The position numbers and the translations under genes were made by a program. Under the pieces are notes generated by a model. The model was given only the letters and a program-made list of their open reading frames with translations, made no database searches and was not told the origin of the DNA. Positions 45,542-54,786 of a stretch of 64,000 nucleotides of DNA are shown here, piece by piece. Every line of letters starts with the position of its first letter. Position 1 is the stretch's first letter. Origin of the DNA: Ga0077527 sp038316355 (GTDB lineage Bacteria; Pseudomonadota; Gammaproteobacteria; Burkholderiales; SG8-41); contig JBBQAO010000006.1 of assembly GCA_038316355.1 (NCBI GenBank), positions 1 to 64,000 on the forward strand, written 5' to 3'.

Positions 45542-47486
45542 CACGCGGATCATCGGATCCCGTGACATCCTCTGGCTGAGCGCCGGGTTCCTGTTCGCCA
45601 GCCTGCCCCATCTGCTGCGGATGCCGGTCTGGATCTCCGCGCTGACCATCGGCATTGCCGGCGGCCGCCTGCTGCAGTTGCGTTTGCGCAGCAAACCATC
45701 GGCCAAATGGCTGCTGGTGCTGATCGCCATTGCCGCCAGCGCCGGCATCCTGCTGCAATACCGGACATTGTTCGGACGCGATGCCGGCGTTGCATTGCTG
45801 GTGGTCATGCTCGCACTGAAACTGCTGGAAACCCGCACCCAGCGTGACGGCATGCTGCTCGGATTCCTCGGCTGCTTTCTGCTGGTCACCAATTTCCTGC
45901 ATTCACAGACCATCCCGACCGCGGCGTACATGCTGGGCTGCGCATGGCTGCTCGTCGCCAGCCTGATCGGCATGCAGTTCACCGGTGCATGGCCCGGCTG
46001 GCGACAACCCGTGCGCCGCGCCGGCGTACTGATCCTGCAGGGCATACCGCTGATGCTGGTGCTGTTCCTGCTGTTTCCCCGTGTCCAGGGGCCGCTGTGG
46101 GGGCTGCCGCAGGACGCCTATGCCGGATTGAGCGGCCTGTCCGACACCATGAGCCCGGGCAGTCTGAACAGCCTGATCCTGTCTGACGCCGTCGCTTTCC
46201 GCGCCGCCTTCAGCGGAAAAATTCCGGAACCCAAGGATCTCTACTGGCGCGGACCGGTGTTATGGGATTACGACGGCAAGACCTGGACGGCACCACGCAT
46301 CGTGCAAAGAACCAACGACCTGCCGGACAACGGTGCGCAGATTGATTACACGGTAACTCTCGAGCCCCACAACAAACGCTGGCTGTTCGCACTGGAGTTC
46401 CCGGGTCTGCGACCGCCGCGCTCGGTTGCCACGCGTGACATGCAGTTACTCAGCATCACCCCCGTGCGCAGCCGCATGCGCTACGACATGGTGTCGTCCA
46501 TCGGCACCGCCTATGGCGCCGACGATGACCAGAGTCTGCTTGCGCGCAACCTGCGACTGCCGGCCGACACCAACCCGAAAACCCACGGCTTCGCGCTGGA
46601 GCTGCGCAAAAAGTTTCCGGACGACCGCAACCTCGTCGCCGATGTGCTGACGCGTTTCCGCAACGAAAATTTCGTTTATACCCTGTCGCCGCCGCTGCTC
46701 GGCGAACATCCGGTCGACGAATTCCTGTTTGAAACGCGCCGCGGTTTCTGCGAGCACTTCGCCTCGGCCTTTACGGTACTGATGCGCGCCGCAGGCATTC
46801 CGGCGCGGGTGGTCACCGGTTATCTCGGCGGCGAAGTGAATCCGGTCGGTGAATACATTCTGGTGCGTCAGGCCGACGCCCATGCCTGGGTGGAAATCTG
46901 GCTGGAGAGTACCGGCTGGGTGCGCGTGGATCCCACCGCAGCAGTGTCCCCCGCGCGCGTGGAACGCGGCATAGCCTCCGCGCTGCCGCGCAGCGATCCG
47001 CTGCCGATGTTCGTGCGCGGTGATTTTGCACTGCTGCAGCGCATGCGGTTGACCCTGGACTCGGTGACCTATACCTGGAATCAATGGGTGCTGGGCTACA
47101 CCCCGGACCGCCAGCGGCGCCTGCTGTCGTATTTCGGTTTCAGCGAGGCAACGTGGCGGACACTGGCCTTCATCCTGATGTTCTGCGCCGGAGTCGCGGT
47201 GCTGATCGGTGCGTTTTTTGCATTGCGCGATCTGCGTGGCGGACGCGAGGATCCGGTGAAAAAAATCTATGGCCGGTTTTGCCGAAAACTGGCGCGGCGC
47301 GGATTGCAGCGCGATGCGGCTGAAGGTCCGGGCGTTTTTGCGCGCCGCGCCGGGCAGCAGCGCCCCGAACTGGCGCAGGCGGTGGCTGAAATCACCGCCC
47401 TCTATGTCGCCTTGCGTTACGGCGGAGAGTCGGGTCCGGAACGGGTGCAGGCCTTCAAAAAACGGGTGCGGGCCTTTTCGGCCTGA
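45516..47486 (+). CDS. tgpA: TgpA-type transglutaminase-like membrane protein
   Basis: The 656 residues begin with five or six membrane helices (about 18-210). A periplasmic transglutaminase-like domain follows with the catalytic Cys in RRGFCEHFASAF, His in DAHAWVEI and Asp in GWVRVDPTA. A further helix (about 555-575) and a cytoplasmic DUF4129-type tail end the protein. In Pseudomonas aeruginosa TgpA is an essential transglutaminase-like protein; its partners are the MoxR and DUF58 proteins upstream, and that gene order is reproduced here. The start overlaps the DUF58 gene by 26 bases. It converges on nlpD with a 31-base gap. Confidence 0.92.
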   Translation: MVSLPTTLNTRIIGSRDILWLSAGFLFASLPHLLRMPVWISALTIGIAGGRLLQLRLRSKPSAKWLLVLIAIAASAGILLQYRTLFGRDAGVALLVVMLALKLLETRTQRDGMLLGFLGCFLLVTNFLHSQTIPTAAYMLGCAWLLVASLIGMQFTGAWPGWRQPVRRAGVLILQGIPLMLVLFLLFPRVQGPLWGLPQDAYAGLSGLSDTMSPGSLNSLILSDAVAFRAAFSGKIPEPKDLYWRGPVLWDYDGKTWTAPRIVQRTNDLPDNGAQIDYTVTLEPHNKRWLFALEFPGLRPPRSVATRDMQLLSITPVRSRMRYDMVSSIGTAYGADDDQSLLARNLRLPADTNPKTHGFALELRKKFPDDRNLVADVLTRFRNENFVYTLSPPLLGEHPVDEFLFETRRGFCEHFASAFTVLMRAAGIPARVVTGYLGGEVNPVGEYILVRQADAHAWVEIWLESTGWVRVDPTAAVSPARVERGIASALPRSDPLPMFVRGDFALLQRMRLTLDSVTYTWNQWVLGYTPDRQRRLLSYFGFSEATWRTLAFILMFCAGVAVLIGAFFALRDLRGGREDPVKKIYGRFCRKLARRGLQRDAAEGPGVFARRAGQQRPELAQAVAEITALYVALRYGGESGPERVQAFKKRVRAFSA

Positions 47487-47490
47487 AATG

Positions 47491-47519
47491 TCAATAAAAA
47501 CAATTAGTTACATTGATTT
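47491..47519 (+). repeat. AT-rich IHF-like element between tgpA and nlpD
   Basis: TCAATAAAAACAATTAGTTA matches the 19871 copy at 19 of 20 positions. The core AAACAATTAGTTA (47498-47510) misses the IHF consensus by one base. It fills the 31-base gap between two convergent genes. Confidence 0.5.
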
Positions 47520-48441
47520 ACGCCGGCGGCAACAAATCCGCCGGATCCACCGGCTTGCCCTGCCTGCGGATTTCAAAATGCAGTTTCACCTGATCGGTAT
47601 CGGTGTTACCCATTTCCGCGATTTTCTGGCCACGCGTCACCGTCTGACCTTCCTTCACCAGCAGCTCGCGGTTATGCGCATACACGCTGAGAAATTTTTC
47701 ATTGTGTTTGATCACAATCAGCTTGCCCAGACCGCGGATGCCGGTGCCGCTGAAAATCACCCGCCCCGGTCCGGCCGCCACCACCGGCTGGCCCATTTTT
47801 CCGGCAATGCCGATCCCCTTGTTCGAGGCCTCGTTGAACGGACTGACGATCTTGCCGGTCACCGGCCAGATCCACTCGACTTCATCCGCACCCGGGGGAA
47901 AAGGTTTGGGTTCTGTTTGAGCGGGCGGTTTGGCCGCTGCTGCCGGGTCGGGCTTCGCGCCTGAGATCTGGGCATAAGTCTGGTCCGAATAAGGCACCCG
48001 CACGCCGCGCGGCTCCACGCGCGCAGCGGCGGCAGCGCCGACGCCAGAGCCCAGCGGTTTCGCCTCCACCGTGCCTGACGGTGTGCGCAGGGGGGAGGCC
48101 ACCACACCGCCCGGCGGCGTCAGTCGCAATGGCTGGCCGATGCGGATGCGCGACGGTTCAATGTTGTTCCAGGCTGCCAGTTCGCGGTAATCCAGGCCAA
48201 ACTCCAGCGCAATGCCGTACAACGTGTCGCCGGCTTTGACCGTATAGGAATCAGGCCGCGGCTGGTCGACCACGGGCGCCGGTGCCACGCGCGGCGCCGG
48301 TTTGGCCGGCGGCGCCTTGGCCTGCGCGGGCAGCCGCTCGGTGACCGGCGCGGGACGGCCGGTCATGCAACCGCTCAGCGAAAGTAGCGCTGCGCAGCAC
48401 AGCACGACAACAAAACCGCCGGTAACGGGGTGATCAGCCAT
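47518..48441 (-). CDS. nlpD: NlpD-like lipoprotein, LysM plus degenerate M23 domain
   Basis: NlpD activates cell-wall amidases at division. From ATG 48439-48441 the product is 307 residues. A lipobox LSLSGC (Cys about 26) is followed by a Pro/Ala-rich linker and a LysM domain (SYTVKAGDTLYGIALEFGLDY). A C-terminal M23-type domain then lacks the HxxxD zinc ligands: the segment reads NKGIGIAG, while YAHN and LHFEI remain. E. coli NlpD is degenerate in the same way, so it should activate rather than cut. It follows pcm and surE, the conserved order, but rpoS is not next. Confidence 0.92.
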   Translation of the reverse strand: MADHPVTGGFVVVLCCAALLSLSGCMTGRPAPVTERLPAQAKAPPAKPAPRVAPAPVVDQPRPDSYTVKAGDTLYGIALEFGLDYRELAAWNNIEPSRIRIGQPLRLTPPGGVVASPLRTPSGTVEAKPLGSGVGAAAAARVEPRGVRVPYSDQTYAQISGAKPDPAAAAKPPAQTEPKPFPPGADEVEWIWPVTGKIVSPFNEASNKGIGIAGKMGQPVVAAGPGRVIFSGTGIRGLGKLIVIKHNEKFLSVYAHNRELLVKEGQTVTRGQKIAEMGNTDTDQVKLHFEIRRQGKPVDPADLLPPA

Positions 48442-48472
48442 GCGCTGCGCCGGTGCCGCGCGCGGATTGTGC

Positions 48473-49132
48473 TCAGCCCAGACCGGGGAGCAAGGGAACA
48501 AAGTTGGCCACTTCCACTTTTCTATCGACATAACCTTGTGCGGTTTTTTCAATGACGTGCAAGGACTGCTTGCCATGGTGCGTCAGCGGGATGACGAGTT
48601 TACCACCCACCGCCAACTGATCACGCAAGGCCTGCGGCACAAGAGTAGCTGCCGCAGCCACGACGATGCCGTTGAACGGCGCCTGTTCAGGCATGCCCAG
48701 GTTGCCGTCAGCGTTGCGCACCCGCACGTTGTGCGCGCGCGCATCGCGCAGATGGCGTCGCGCCTTGGTCAGCAACGGGGCGAGTCGCTCTATTGAATAC
48801 ACCTCGCGCGCCAGTCGCGACAGCACCGCGGCCTGATAACCGCAGCCGGTGCCGATTTCCAGCACCTTGTCGAGCGCACCGCTGCTGCGCAGCAGTTCGA
48901 GCATGCGCGCCACGGTGTACGGACTGGAAATCGTCTGACCGAAACCCAGCGGCAGCGACATGTCCTCGTACGCCCGGCTGGCCAGCGCCTCATCGACAAA
49001 AATATGCCGCGGCACCTCGCCCATCACCGCCAGTATCACTTCATCGCGGATGCCCTGCCCGCGCAGCCGCTCCACCATGCGCATGCGCGTACGCTGCGAA
49101 GTCATGCCGATGCCGGAGTTGGCCGCGTTCAT
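48473..49132 (-). CDS. pcm: Protein-L-isoaspartate O-methyltransferase
   Basis: Pcm methylates damaged isoaspartyl residues so that they can be repaired. The 219-residue product has the SAM-binding motif VLEIGTGCGYQAA, the substrate block GFGQTISSPYTVARM, and GIVVAAAATLVP. The start is ATG 49130-49132, overlapping the surE stop (ATGA). The open frame extends to 49285, but inside surE. Confidence 0.97.
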   Translation of the reverse strand: MNAANSGIGMTSQRTRMRMVERLRGQGIRDEVILAVMGEVPRHIFVDEALASRAYEDMSLPLGFGQTISSPYTVARMLELLRSSGALDKVLEIGTGCGYQAAVLSRLAREVYSIERLAPLLTKARRHLRDARAHNVRVRNADGNLGMPEQAPFNGIVVAAAATLVPQALRDQLAVGGKLVIPLTHHGKQSLHVIEKTAQGYVDRKVEVANFVPLLPGLG

Positions 49133-49878
49133 GCGTTCCGGCCCAGCCAGCGTTCGACCGTTTCCATCTGCGCAAACCGCGTCAGATCCATCTGCAACGG
49201 GGTGATGGATACCTGATTCGACGCTGCGGCGTGGAAATCGGTTCCGTCGCCGGCATCCTGCGCGCCGCCCGCAGCACCGACCCAATACACCGTTTCACCA
49301 CGCGGCGTGACCGCCTTCAGTACGGGCTCCGCCTTGTGCCGTTTGCCGAGACGGGTGACCTTGATGCCCTGCAGTGCCGCATGCGGCACATCAGGCACGT
49401 TGACGTTGAGCAGCATCGGCTGCGCGGCGCGATGTTTCGCAAAACGGGCAACCAGCTCTGCAGCAATCCGCCCCGCGGTGGCGAAATGATCATGCCCTGC
49501 GCTGACCAGAGAAATCGCCAGCGAGGGTATGCCCAGCAGGAAACCTTCGGTGGCCGCGGCAACGGTGCCGGAATAGATCGTATCGTCGCCCATGTTGGCG
49601 CCGTGATTGATGCCGGACACCACGACATCGGGCAATTCCGGCAGCAGTCCGGTCACCGCCAGATGTACGCAGTCGGTCGGCGTGCCGTTGACATAGTAAT
49701 AACCGTTGCTGGCGCGCCGCACTGACAGCGGACGGTCGAGGGTCAGTGAATTGCTGGCACCGCTGCGGTCACGTTCGGGAGCAACCACGGTGACCGTGCC
49801 CAACGCGGCAAGCGCCTGTTCCAGGGCGGCAAGGCCCGGTGCGAAATAGCCGTCGTCGTTGCTGAGCAGGATGCGCAC
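49129..49878 (-). CDS. surE: 5'/3'-nucleotidase SurE
   Basis: SurE is a metal-dependent nucleotidase and exopolyphosphatase of stationary phase. The 249 residues begin MRILLSNDDGYFAPGL, with the metal-binding Asp pair (D8, D9), then PERDRSGASNSLTL and VSGINHGANMGDD. It is the first gene of surE-pcm-nlpD and overlaps pcm by four bases. Confidence 0.97.
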   Translation of the reverse strand: MRILLSNDDGYFAPGLAALEQALAALGTVTVVAPERDRSGASNSLTLDRPLSVRRASNGYYYVNGTPTDCVHLAVTGLLPELPDVVVSGINHGANMGDDTIYSGTVAAATEGFLLGIPSLAISLVSAGHDHFATAGRIAAELVARFAKHRAAQPMLLNVNVPDVPHAALQGIKVTRLGKRHKAEPVLKAVTPRGETVYWVGAAGGAQDAGDGTDFHAAASNQVSITPLQMDLTRFAQMETVERWLGRNA

Positions 49879-50063
49879 GCTGATGTTTCGATTTGCTTTG
49901 TTATGTGCCCTGCATTGCGGCAGGCGGTTGTTTCAGGATCCCCGGCGCATCAAAGTCGCCGCGATTCAAAGTCCCCGGATATGCCGCGAATTTTAGCATG
50001 TGCTGCTGCGATATCCGGCGCGATGCTACGATACGCATCCCTTTAAACCACCGGTTCACGACC

Positions 50064-50762
50064 ATGGCCCCCATCGGCTTGCGCATTCTGCCCTTCCCGC
50101 CCCAACCCGCGGCAAAAATCATCGCCGCGCTGCGTAAAATCGCGACCGCGCACCTCAGCGACAACATGCATCGTCTGCATGCGGTCGGCTCCGACCTCTG
50201 GCCCTGCCACCGCGGCGGCAAACTGGTCGGCACCGCGCTGACCGTCAAAGTGAGCCCCGGCGACAACCTGATGGTGCACAAGGCCATCGACATCGCCCGT
50301 CCGGGAGACGTGATTGTGGTCGATGCCGGCGGTGTCAACACCCAGGCCATCATCGGCGAAATCATGGCGTCACTGGCCGAGCGGAACGGCGTCGCCGGCA
50401 TGATCATTGACGGCGCGATCCGTGATGCCGACGCACTGGCGCTGTCGAGCTTCCCCGTCTATGCCAGTGGCGTCACCCATCGCGGACCGTACAAAAACGG
50501 CCCCGGCGAGATCAATGTGCCGGTGGTCATCGGCGATGCCGTGGTTAATCCCGGCGATATCATCATCGGCGACGATGATGGCCTGTTGGTATTGCCGCAG
50601 GCATTGGCCGAAGAGACCATCGCGCTGGCACTGGTCCAGGCCGGACAGGAAGCCGCCCTGCTGAAAGCCATCCGCGGCAAGGGCAAGGTGGACCGCAGCT
50701 GGGTTGATGTAACGCTGCGCGCCAAGGGTTGCGTGATTCCGGCGAAGCTGCGCAGCCGATGA
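50064..50762 (+). CDS. RraA-like / HMG aldolase family protein
   Basis: The family includes RraA, which inhibits RNase E, and class II 4-hydroxy-4-methyl-2-oxoglutarate aldolases. The 232 residues hold the blocks LSDNMHRLHAVG, VDAGGVNTQAIIGEIMA and GAIRDADAL, where the G-E-x3-A and R-D motifs bind pyruvate and metal in aldolases. The length and the operon with acyl-CoA genes favour the aldolase or decarboxylase side over RraA. The start is ATG 50064; an upstream frame to 49893 has no family match. The CoA-transferase gene begins 10 bases later. Confidence 0.85.
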   Translation: MAPIGLRILPFPPQPAAKIIAALRKIATAHLSDNMHRLHAVGSDLWPCHRGGKLVGTALTVKVSPGDNLMVHKAIDIARPGDVIVVDAGGVNTQAIIGEIMASLAERNGVAGMIIDGAIRDADALALSSFPVYASGVTHRGPYKNGPGEINVPVVIGDAVVNPGDIIIGDDDGLLVLPQALAEETIALALVQAGQEAALLKAIRGKGKVDRSWVDVTLRAKGCVIPAKLRSR

Positions 50763-50772
50763 GCAGTCCGTT

Positions 50773-51975
50773 ATGAGTGGTCCGTTATTCGGGCTCACCG
50801 TGGTCGACCTGACCACGGTGGTCATGGGACCCTATGCCACCCAGATCCTCGGTGACCTGGGTGCCAGCATCATCAAGGTCGAAGCCCCGGGCGGCGACAA
50901 TGTGCGCCATGTCGGTCCGATGAAAAATCGCGGCATGGGTCACATGTTCCTGCACCTGAACCGCAATAAAAAAAGCATCGTGCTCGACCTCAAGCAGTCG
51001 GCCGGCCGCGATGCGCTGCTGCGGATTGTCGCAAAAGCCGACGTGCTGATCTACAACATCCGGCCGCAGGCGATGCAGCGGCTGCGGCTGGGTTATGCCG
51101 ACGTCGCCGCAGTCAATCCGCGCATCATCTACGTCGGCGCCTGCGGTTTCGGTCAGCAGGGACCCTACGCCGCAAGACCGGCGTATGACGATCTGATTCA
51201 GGGCATGTCGGGACTGCCGTGGCTGCTGCTGCAGTCCGGCGCGACGGAACCCCGCTACATCCCGGCAACCCTGGCCGACCGCATCGTCGGCCTGCATGCG
51301 GTTTATGCAGTGACCACTGCGCTGTATCACCGCGAACGCACCGGTGAAGGCCAGGCTGTTGAAGTGCCGATGTTCGAATGCATGAGCCAGATGATCCTCG
51401 GCGATCATTTCGGCGGCCGCAGCTTCGATCCGCCCTTGGGCGTCGCCGGTTACGCGCGGGTGCTGGCGCCCCAGCGCAAACCCTTCCGCACTGAGGATGG
51501 CTACATCTGTGTGCTGATGTACAACGACAAGCAGTGGCAGGGGTTTTTCCGCCTGATCGGCCGCGACGACCTGTATCGTGACGACCCGCGCTTTAATTCC
51601 CACGAAAACCGCTCGGCACGCATCGACGAGGTCAATGCCTTTGTCGCCACGGAAATGCTCAAACGCAAGACCGGCGACTGGCTGAACGCATTGATGGCCG
51701 CCGACATCCCCGCCACGCGCATGAACACGATTGATGATGTCATCGACGACGAGCACCTGACCGGCACCGGTTTTGTCGCACTGGAAGAACATCCCAGCGA
51801 GGGCACGCTGCGCACCACCCGCGCGGCAACGCGGTGGTCGCTCACGCCGCCGGCGCCGCAATGCGGTGCGCCGCGACTCGGTGAACATGGCGCCGAAGTG
51901 CTGCGTGCCGCCGGCTACAGTGACGATGAAATCGGCGCGCTCGCAGCAGCGGGCGTGACTGCACTACCTGCCTGA
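50773..51975 (+). CDS. Family III CoA-transferase (CaiB/BaiF type)
   Basis: These enzymes exchange CoA between organic acids. The 400-residue protein opens with LFGLTVVDLTTVVMGPYATQIL and shows LGASIIKVEAPGGDN and the DDLIQGMSG block with the expected catalytic Asp. Full length with no breaks. It lies between the RraA-like gene and the acyl-CoA dehydrogenase gene, with gaps of 10 and 8 bases, so all three form one operon for activating and oxidising an organic acid; the acid is unknown. Confidence 0.93.
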   Translation: MSGPLFGLTVVDLTTVVMGPYATQILGDLGASIIKVEAPGGDNVRHVGPMKNRGMGHMFLHLNRNKKSIVLDLKQSAGRDALLRIVAKADVLIYNIRPQAMQRLRLGYADVAAVNPRIIYVGACGFGQQGPYAARPAYDDLIQGMSGLPWLLLQSGATEPRYIPATLADRIVGLHAVYAVTTALYHRERTGEGQAVEVPMFECMSQMILGDHFGGRSFDPPLGVAGYARVLAPQRKPFRTEDGYICVLMYNDKQWQGFFRLIGRDDLYRDDPRFNSHENRSARIDEVNAFVATEMLKRKTGDWLNALMAADIPATRMNTIDDVIDDEHLTGTGFVALEEHPSEGTLRTTRAATRWSLTPPAPQCGAPRLGEHGAEVLRAAGYSDDEIGALAAAGVTALPA

Positions 51976-51983
51976 GCGATCAC

Positions 51984-53150
51984 ATGGACTTCGAATTTTC
52001 AGCCGACCAGCGCGCCATCAAGGATGCGATTACCCGTGTCTGCTCGCGTTTCGGCGCCGACTACTGGCTGCAGAAGGATCGCGACGGCGGCTTCCCTCAT
52101 GAATTCCACGCCGCAATCGCCGCCGACGGCTGGCTGGGCATAGCCATGCCGGAACGGTATGGGGGCAGCGGCCTCGGCATCACCGAAGCGGCATTGATGA
52201 TGGAAACCATCGCCGCATCAGGCGCCGGATTTTCCGGCGCCTCCGCCATCCACATGAACATCTTCGGCCTGCACCCGGTGGTGGTGTATGCGACTGACGG
52301 GCAAAAGCAGCGCTGGCTGCCGCCGCTGATTGCCGGCACCGACAAGGCCTGTTTCGGCGTCACTGAACCCGGTGCCGGCCTCAACACCACGCGTCTGACA
52401 ACCAAAGCCGTGCGTGACGGGGATGATTACATCATCACCGGACAAAAAGTCTGGATCTCGACCGCGCAGGTCGCCAACAAGATCCTGCTGCTGACCCGCA
52501 CCACGCCGCTGGAGCAGACGGCAAATCCAATCGACGGGCTAACACTGTTTTACGCCGACATCGACCGCAGCAAGGTCGAAGCCCGCGAGATCGACAAAAT
52601 GGGCCGCAAGGCGGTGGATTCGAACCAGGTGTTCATCGACGGCTTGCGCGTGCCGGCAGCCGACCGCATTGGCGAGGAAGGCAAAGGTTTCCGCTACATC
52701 CTCGACGGTCTCAATCCCGAACGCATCCTGGTCGCCGCCGAAGCGGCGGGCCTCGGCCGCGCCGCGCTGAACCGGGCCGTGCAATATGCCGGTGAACGCA
52801 TCGTGTTCGACCGGCCGATCGGCCAGAACCAGGCGATACAGCATCCCCTGGCACAGCGCTGGATCGAACTCGAGGCAGCGCGCCTGCTCACCTACAAGGC
52901 AGCGAGTCTCTACGACGCCGGCAAACCCTGCGGCGCCGAAGCCAATGCGGCAAAATACTTCGCCGGCGAAGCCGGATTCAAAGCCTGCGAAACCGCGGTG
53001 CTGACTCATGGCGGCATGGGCTATGCCAAGGAATTCCACGTCGAACGTTATTTCCGCGAAGCGATGATTGCGCGCATCGCCCCGGTCAGCCCGCAGTTGA
53101 TCCTCTGCTACATCGCTGAGCGTGTGTTGGGGCTACCGAAGTCCTATTGA
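51984..53150 (+). CDS. Acyl-CoA dehydrogenase
   Basis: A flavoenzyme that introduces an alpha,beta double bond into an acyl-CoA. The 388 residues contain ACFGVTEPGAGLNTT, ITGQKVWISTAQ, and the C-terminal GGMGYAKEFHVERYFREA block in which the catalytic Glu of many members would lie near the FAD site. It begins 8 bases after the CoA-transferase gene, forming the third gene of the operon. The stop overlaps the 3' end of the convergent acyltransferase gene by 7 bases. Confidence 0.94.
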   Translation: MDFEFSADQRAIKDAITRVCSRFGADYWLQKDRDGGFPHEFHAAIAADGWLGIAMPERYGGSGLGITEAALMMETIAASGAGFSGASAIHMNIFGLHPVVVYATDGQKQRWLPPLIAGTDKACFGVTEPGAGLNTTRLTTKAVRDGDDYIITGQKVWISTAQVANKILLLTRTTPLEQTANPIDGLTLFYADIDRSKVEAREIDKMGRKAVDSNQVFIDGLRVPAADRIGEEGKGFRYILDGLNPERILVAAEAAGLGRAALNRAVQYAGERIVFDRPIGQNQAIQHPLAQRWIELEAARLLTYKAASLYDAGKPCGAEANAAKYFAGEAGFKACETAVLTHGGMGYAKEFHVERYFREAMIARIAPVSPQLILCYIAERVLGLPKSY

Positions 53151-53773
53151 TCCCCGGCGCTGCCGCGTCGGCGCGCACCGTGTTTTTGCAATGACTGGTG
53201 TACCTGCCGGACCCCGACCGCAACATCATCGCCGGGCTGCACCAGCGGCAGAAACCCGGTAACCCGCCGCCGGTAATTAAAATACACCGGCAGGATCGGT
53301 ACAGCGGCCGCACGGGCAATCCGGTAAAAACCGGATTTGAAGCGCGCGCCCTCGGTACGGGTGCCCTCAGGGGTGATCGCCAGCCACAACGGCTCTCTTT
53401 TGCCGAATTCCGCGGCCATCACAGCAGCCAGATTTTCCGGCTGCGCCCGGTTCACCGGTACGCCACCCAGCCAGCGCATGAAACCGCCGAGCGGCCAGCG
53501 GAACAGCGTGTGTTTGGCAATGAATGCGATCCGGAGCCCGAGCACATACAGAAGCGCCGCACCGATGATGAAATCCCAGATCGAGGAATGCGGTGCAATG
53601 GCAATGACCAGCCGAGGGTGATCCGGAAATTCCCCTTCGGTATGCCAGCCCAGACCGCGCAAAATCCAGCGCCCCAGCAACCGCAACAGGCCGTAATTGC
53701 GGCGCGGCACTGTACCGCCGACACGAATGGATTCCGCCGCCACACGGCGATCTGCACCTGCCGAATCAGCCAT
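53144..53773 (-). CDS. PlsC-like 1-acylglycerol-3-phosphate acyltransferase
   Basis: The family adds an acyl chain to lysophospholipids or related glycerophosphates. The product has the catalytic HX4D as HSSIWD, the KHTLFRWPLGGFMRWLG region, and ITPEGTRTEGARFKSGF, which binds the phosphate. I place the start at ATG 53771-53773, preceded by GGAGGAATCG, giving 209 residues; a GTG at 53818 has weaker support. It is convergent with the acyl-CoA dehydrogenase gene. Confidence 0.88.
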   Translation of the reverse strand: MADSAGADRRVAAESIRVGGTVPRRNYGLLRLLGRWILRGLGWHTEGEFPDHPRLVIAIAPHSSIWDFIIGAALLYVLGLRIAFIAKHTLFRWPLGGFMRWLGGVPVNRAQPENLAAVMAAEFGKREPLWLAITPEGTRTEGARFKSGFYRIARAAAVPILPVYFNYRRRVTGFLPLVQPGDDVAVGVRQVHQSLQKHGARRRGSAGDQ

Positions 53774-53844
53774 CGATTCCTCCAGCGCTGTCCACGGCAT
53801 GGCTGGCCACGCTGTCACCCATCAATTCAATAAAGCATTATAAC

Positions 53845-54699
53845 TTATTGTTTTTGTTGTATATTTTTATATTGTTTTGTAACCGCATACGGTCGGTCAT
53901 GCTGCAGCGAGGGCATCATGCTGCGGATTTTTGCCACACGCGCGGGATCAATTTCGGCGTAGATGATGCCCGGCTCTTCACCGCCATCAGCCAACACCTC
54001 GCCCCATGGATCAACGATCAGCGCATGGCCATAGGTCTGGCGGTTGCCTGCATGATCGCCGCACATCGCCGGCGCCAGGATATAGGCGGCATTTTCAATG
54101 GCCCGCGCCCTGAGCAGCGTGTGCCAGTGCATCTTGCCGGTCTGGCGCTGGAAAGAAGCTGGCACGCTGATGAACTGCGCGCCCTGCTGTGCCAGCGCGC
54201 GATAAAGATGCGGAAAACGCAGGTCGTAACAAACAGTCATACCAAGCGGGCCCCACGGCGTCTCCGCGATCACCGCCTGTTCACCGGGGCGATACGAGGA
54301 CGATTCGCGGATCACCTTGCCGTCGGGCAAGGTGACATCAAACATGTGGATCTTGTCGTAGGACGCCGCCACCGCACCCTCAGCGGCAATCAGGTACGAA
54401 CGGTTTACGATGCGCTCCTCGTCAGTCTTCAGCGTCAGCGAACCCAGCAGCAGCCAGATGTTCAGTTGCGCCGCCAGAGCGCGCAATTCTGCCAGCACGC
54501 TGCCGCCGTCAGCCGGCAACGCACCCTCGCGCATCACCCGGCCACTGCCGTCCATCAGCAGGCAGTATTCCGGCGACAGCACCAATTGCGCGCCGTTGCC
54601 GGCGGCTTCAGTCACCATGCGCCTGAGCTGGTCGAGATTGGCTGCAAGGTCGCTGCCGCTGTTCATTTGCAGACACGCCACGCGAAAAAGCGGATTCAT
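53845..54699 (-). CDS. Nitrilase-superfamily carbon-nitrogen hydrolase
   Basis: The family hydrolyses amides and nitriles with a Glu-Lys-Cys triad. In this 284-residue product the triad is visible in VLSPEYCLL (Glu), DKIHMFD (Lys) and VCYDLRFP (Cys). The pattern fits the Nit1/Nit2 omega-amidase or deaminated-glutathione amidase group. The start is ATG 54697-54699; the longer open frame to 54762 is not supported. Its last codons (QYKNIQQKQ) are AT-rich. Confidence 0.92.
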   Translation of the reverse strand: MNPLFRVACLQMNSGSDLAANLDQLRRMVTEAAGNGAQLVLSPEYCLLMDGSGRVMREGALPADGGSVLAELRALAAQLNIWLLLGSLTLKTDEERIVNRSYLIAAEGAVAASYDKIHMFDVTLPDGKVIRESSSYRPGEQAVIAETPWGPLGMTVCYDLRFPHLYRALAQQGAQFISVPASFQRQTGKMHWHTLLRARAIENAAYILAPAMCGDHAGNRQTYGHALIVDPWGEVLADGGEEPGIIYAEIDPARVAKIRSMMPSLQHDRPYAVTKQYKNIQQKQ

Positions 54700-54786
54700 C
54701 GACAGACCCGGAAAAGAATGGTGTATTCGCGGCAGAGTACAGGTTGGCGATGCAACGGGCAAGACTGACTGACCGGCCGGTGATAC

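Noticed and set aside
47518..48441. Active M23 metallopeptidase
   Set aside because: The HxxxD zinc ligands are replaced (NKGIGIAG), as in NlpD, so an amidase activator is more likely.
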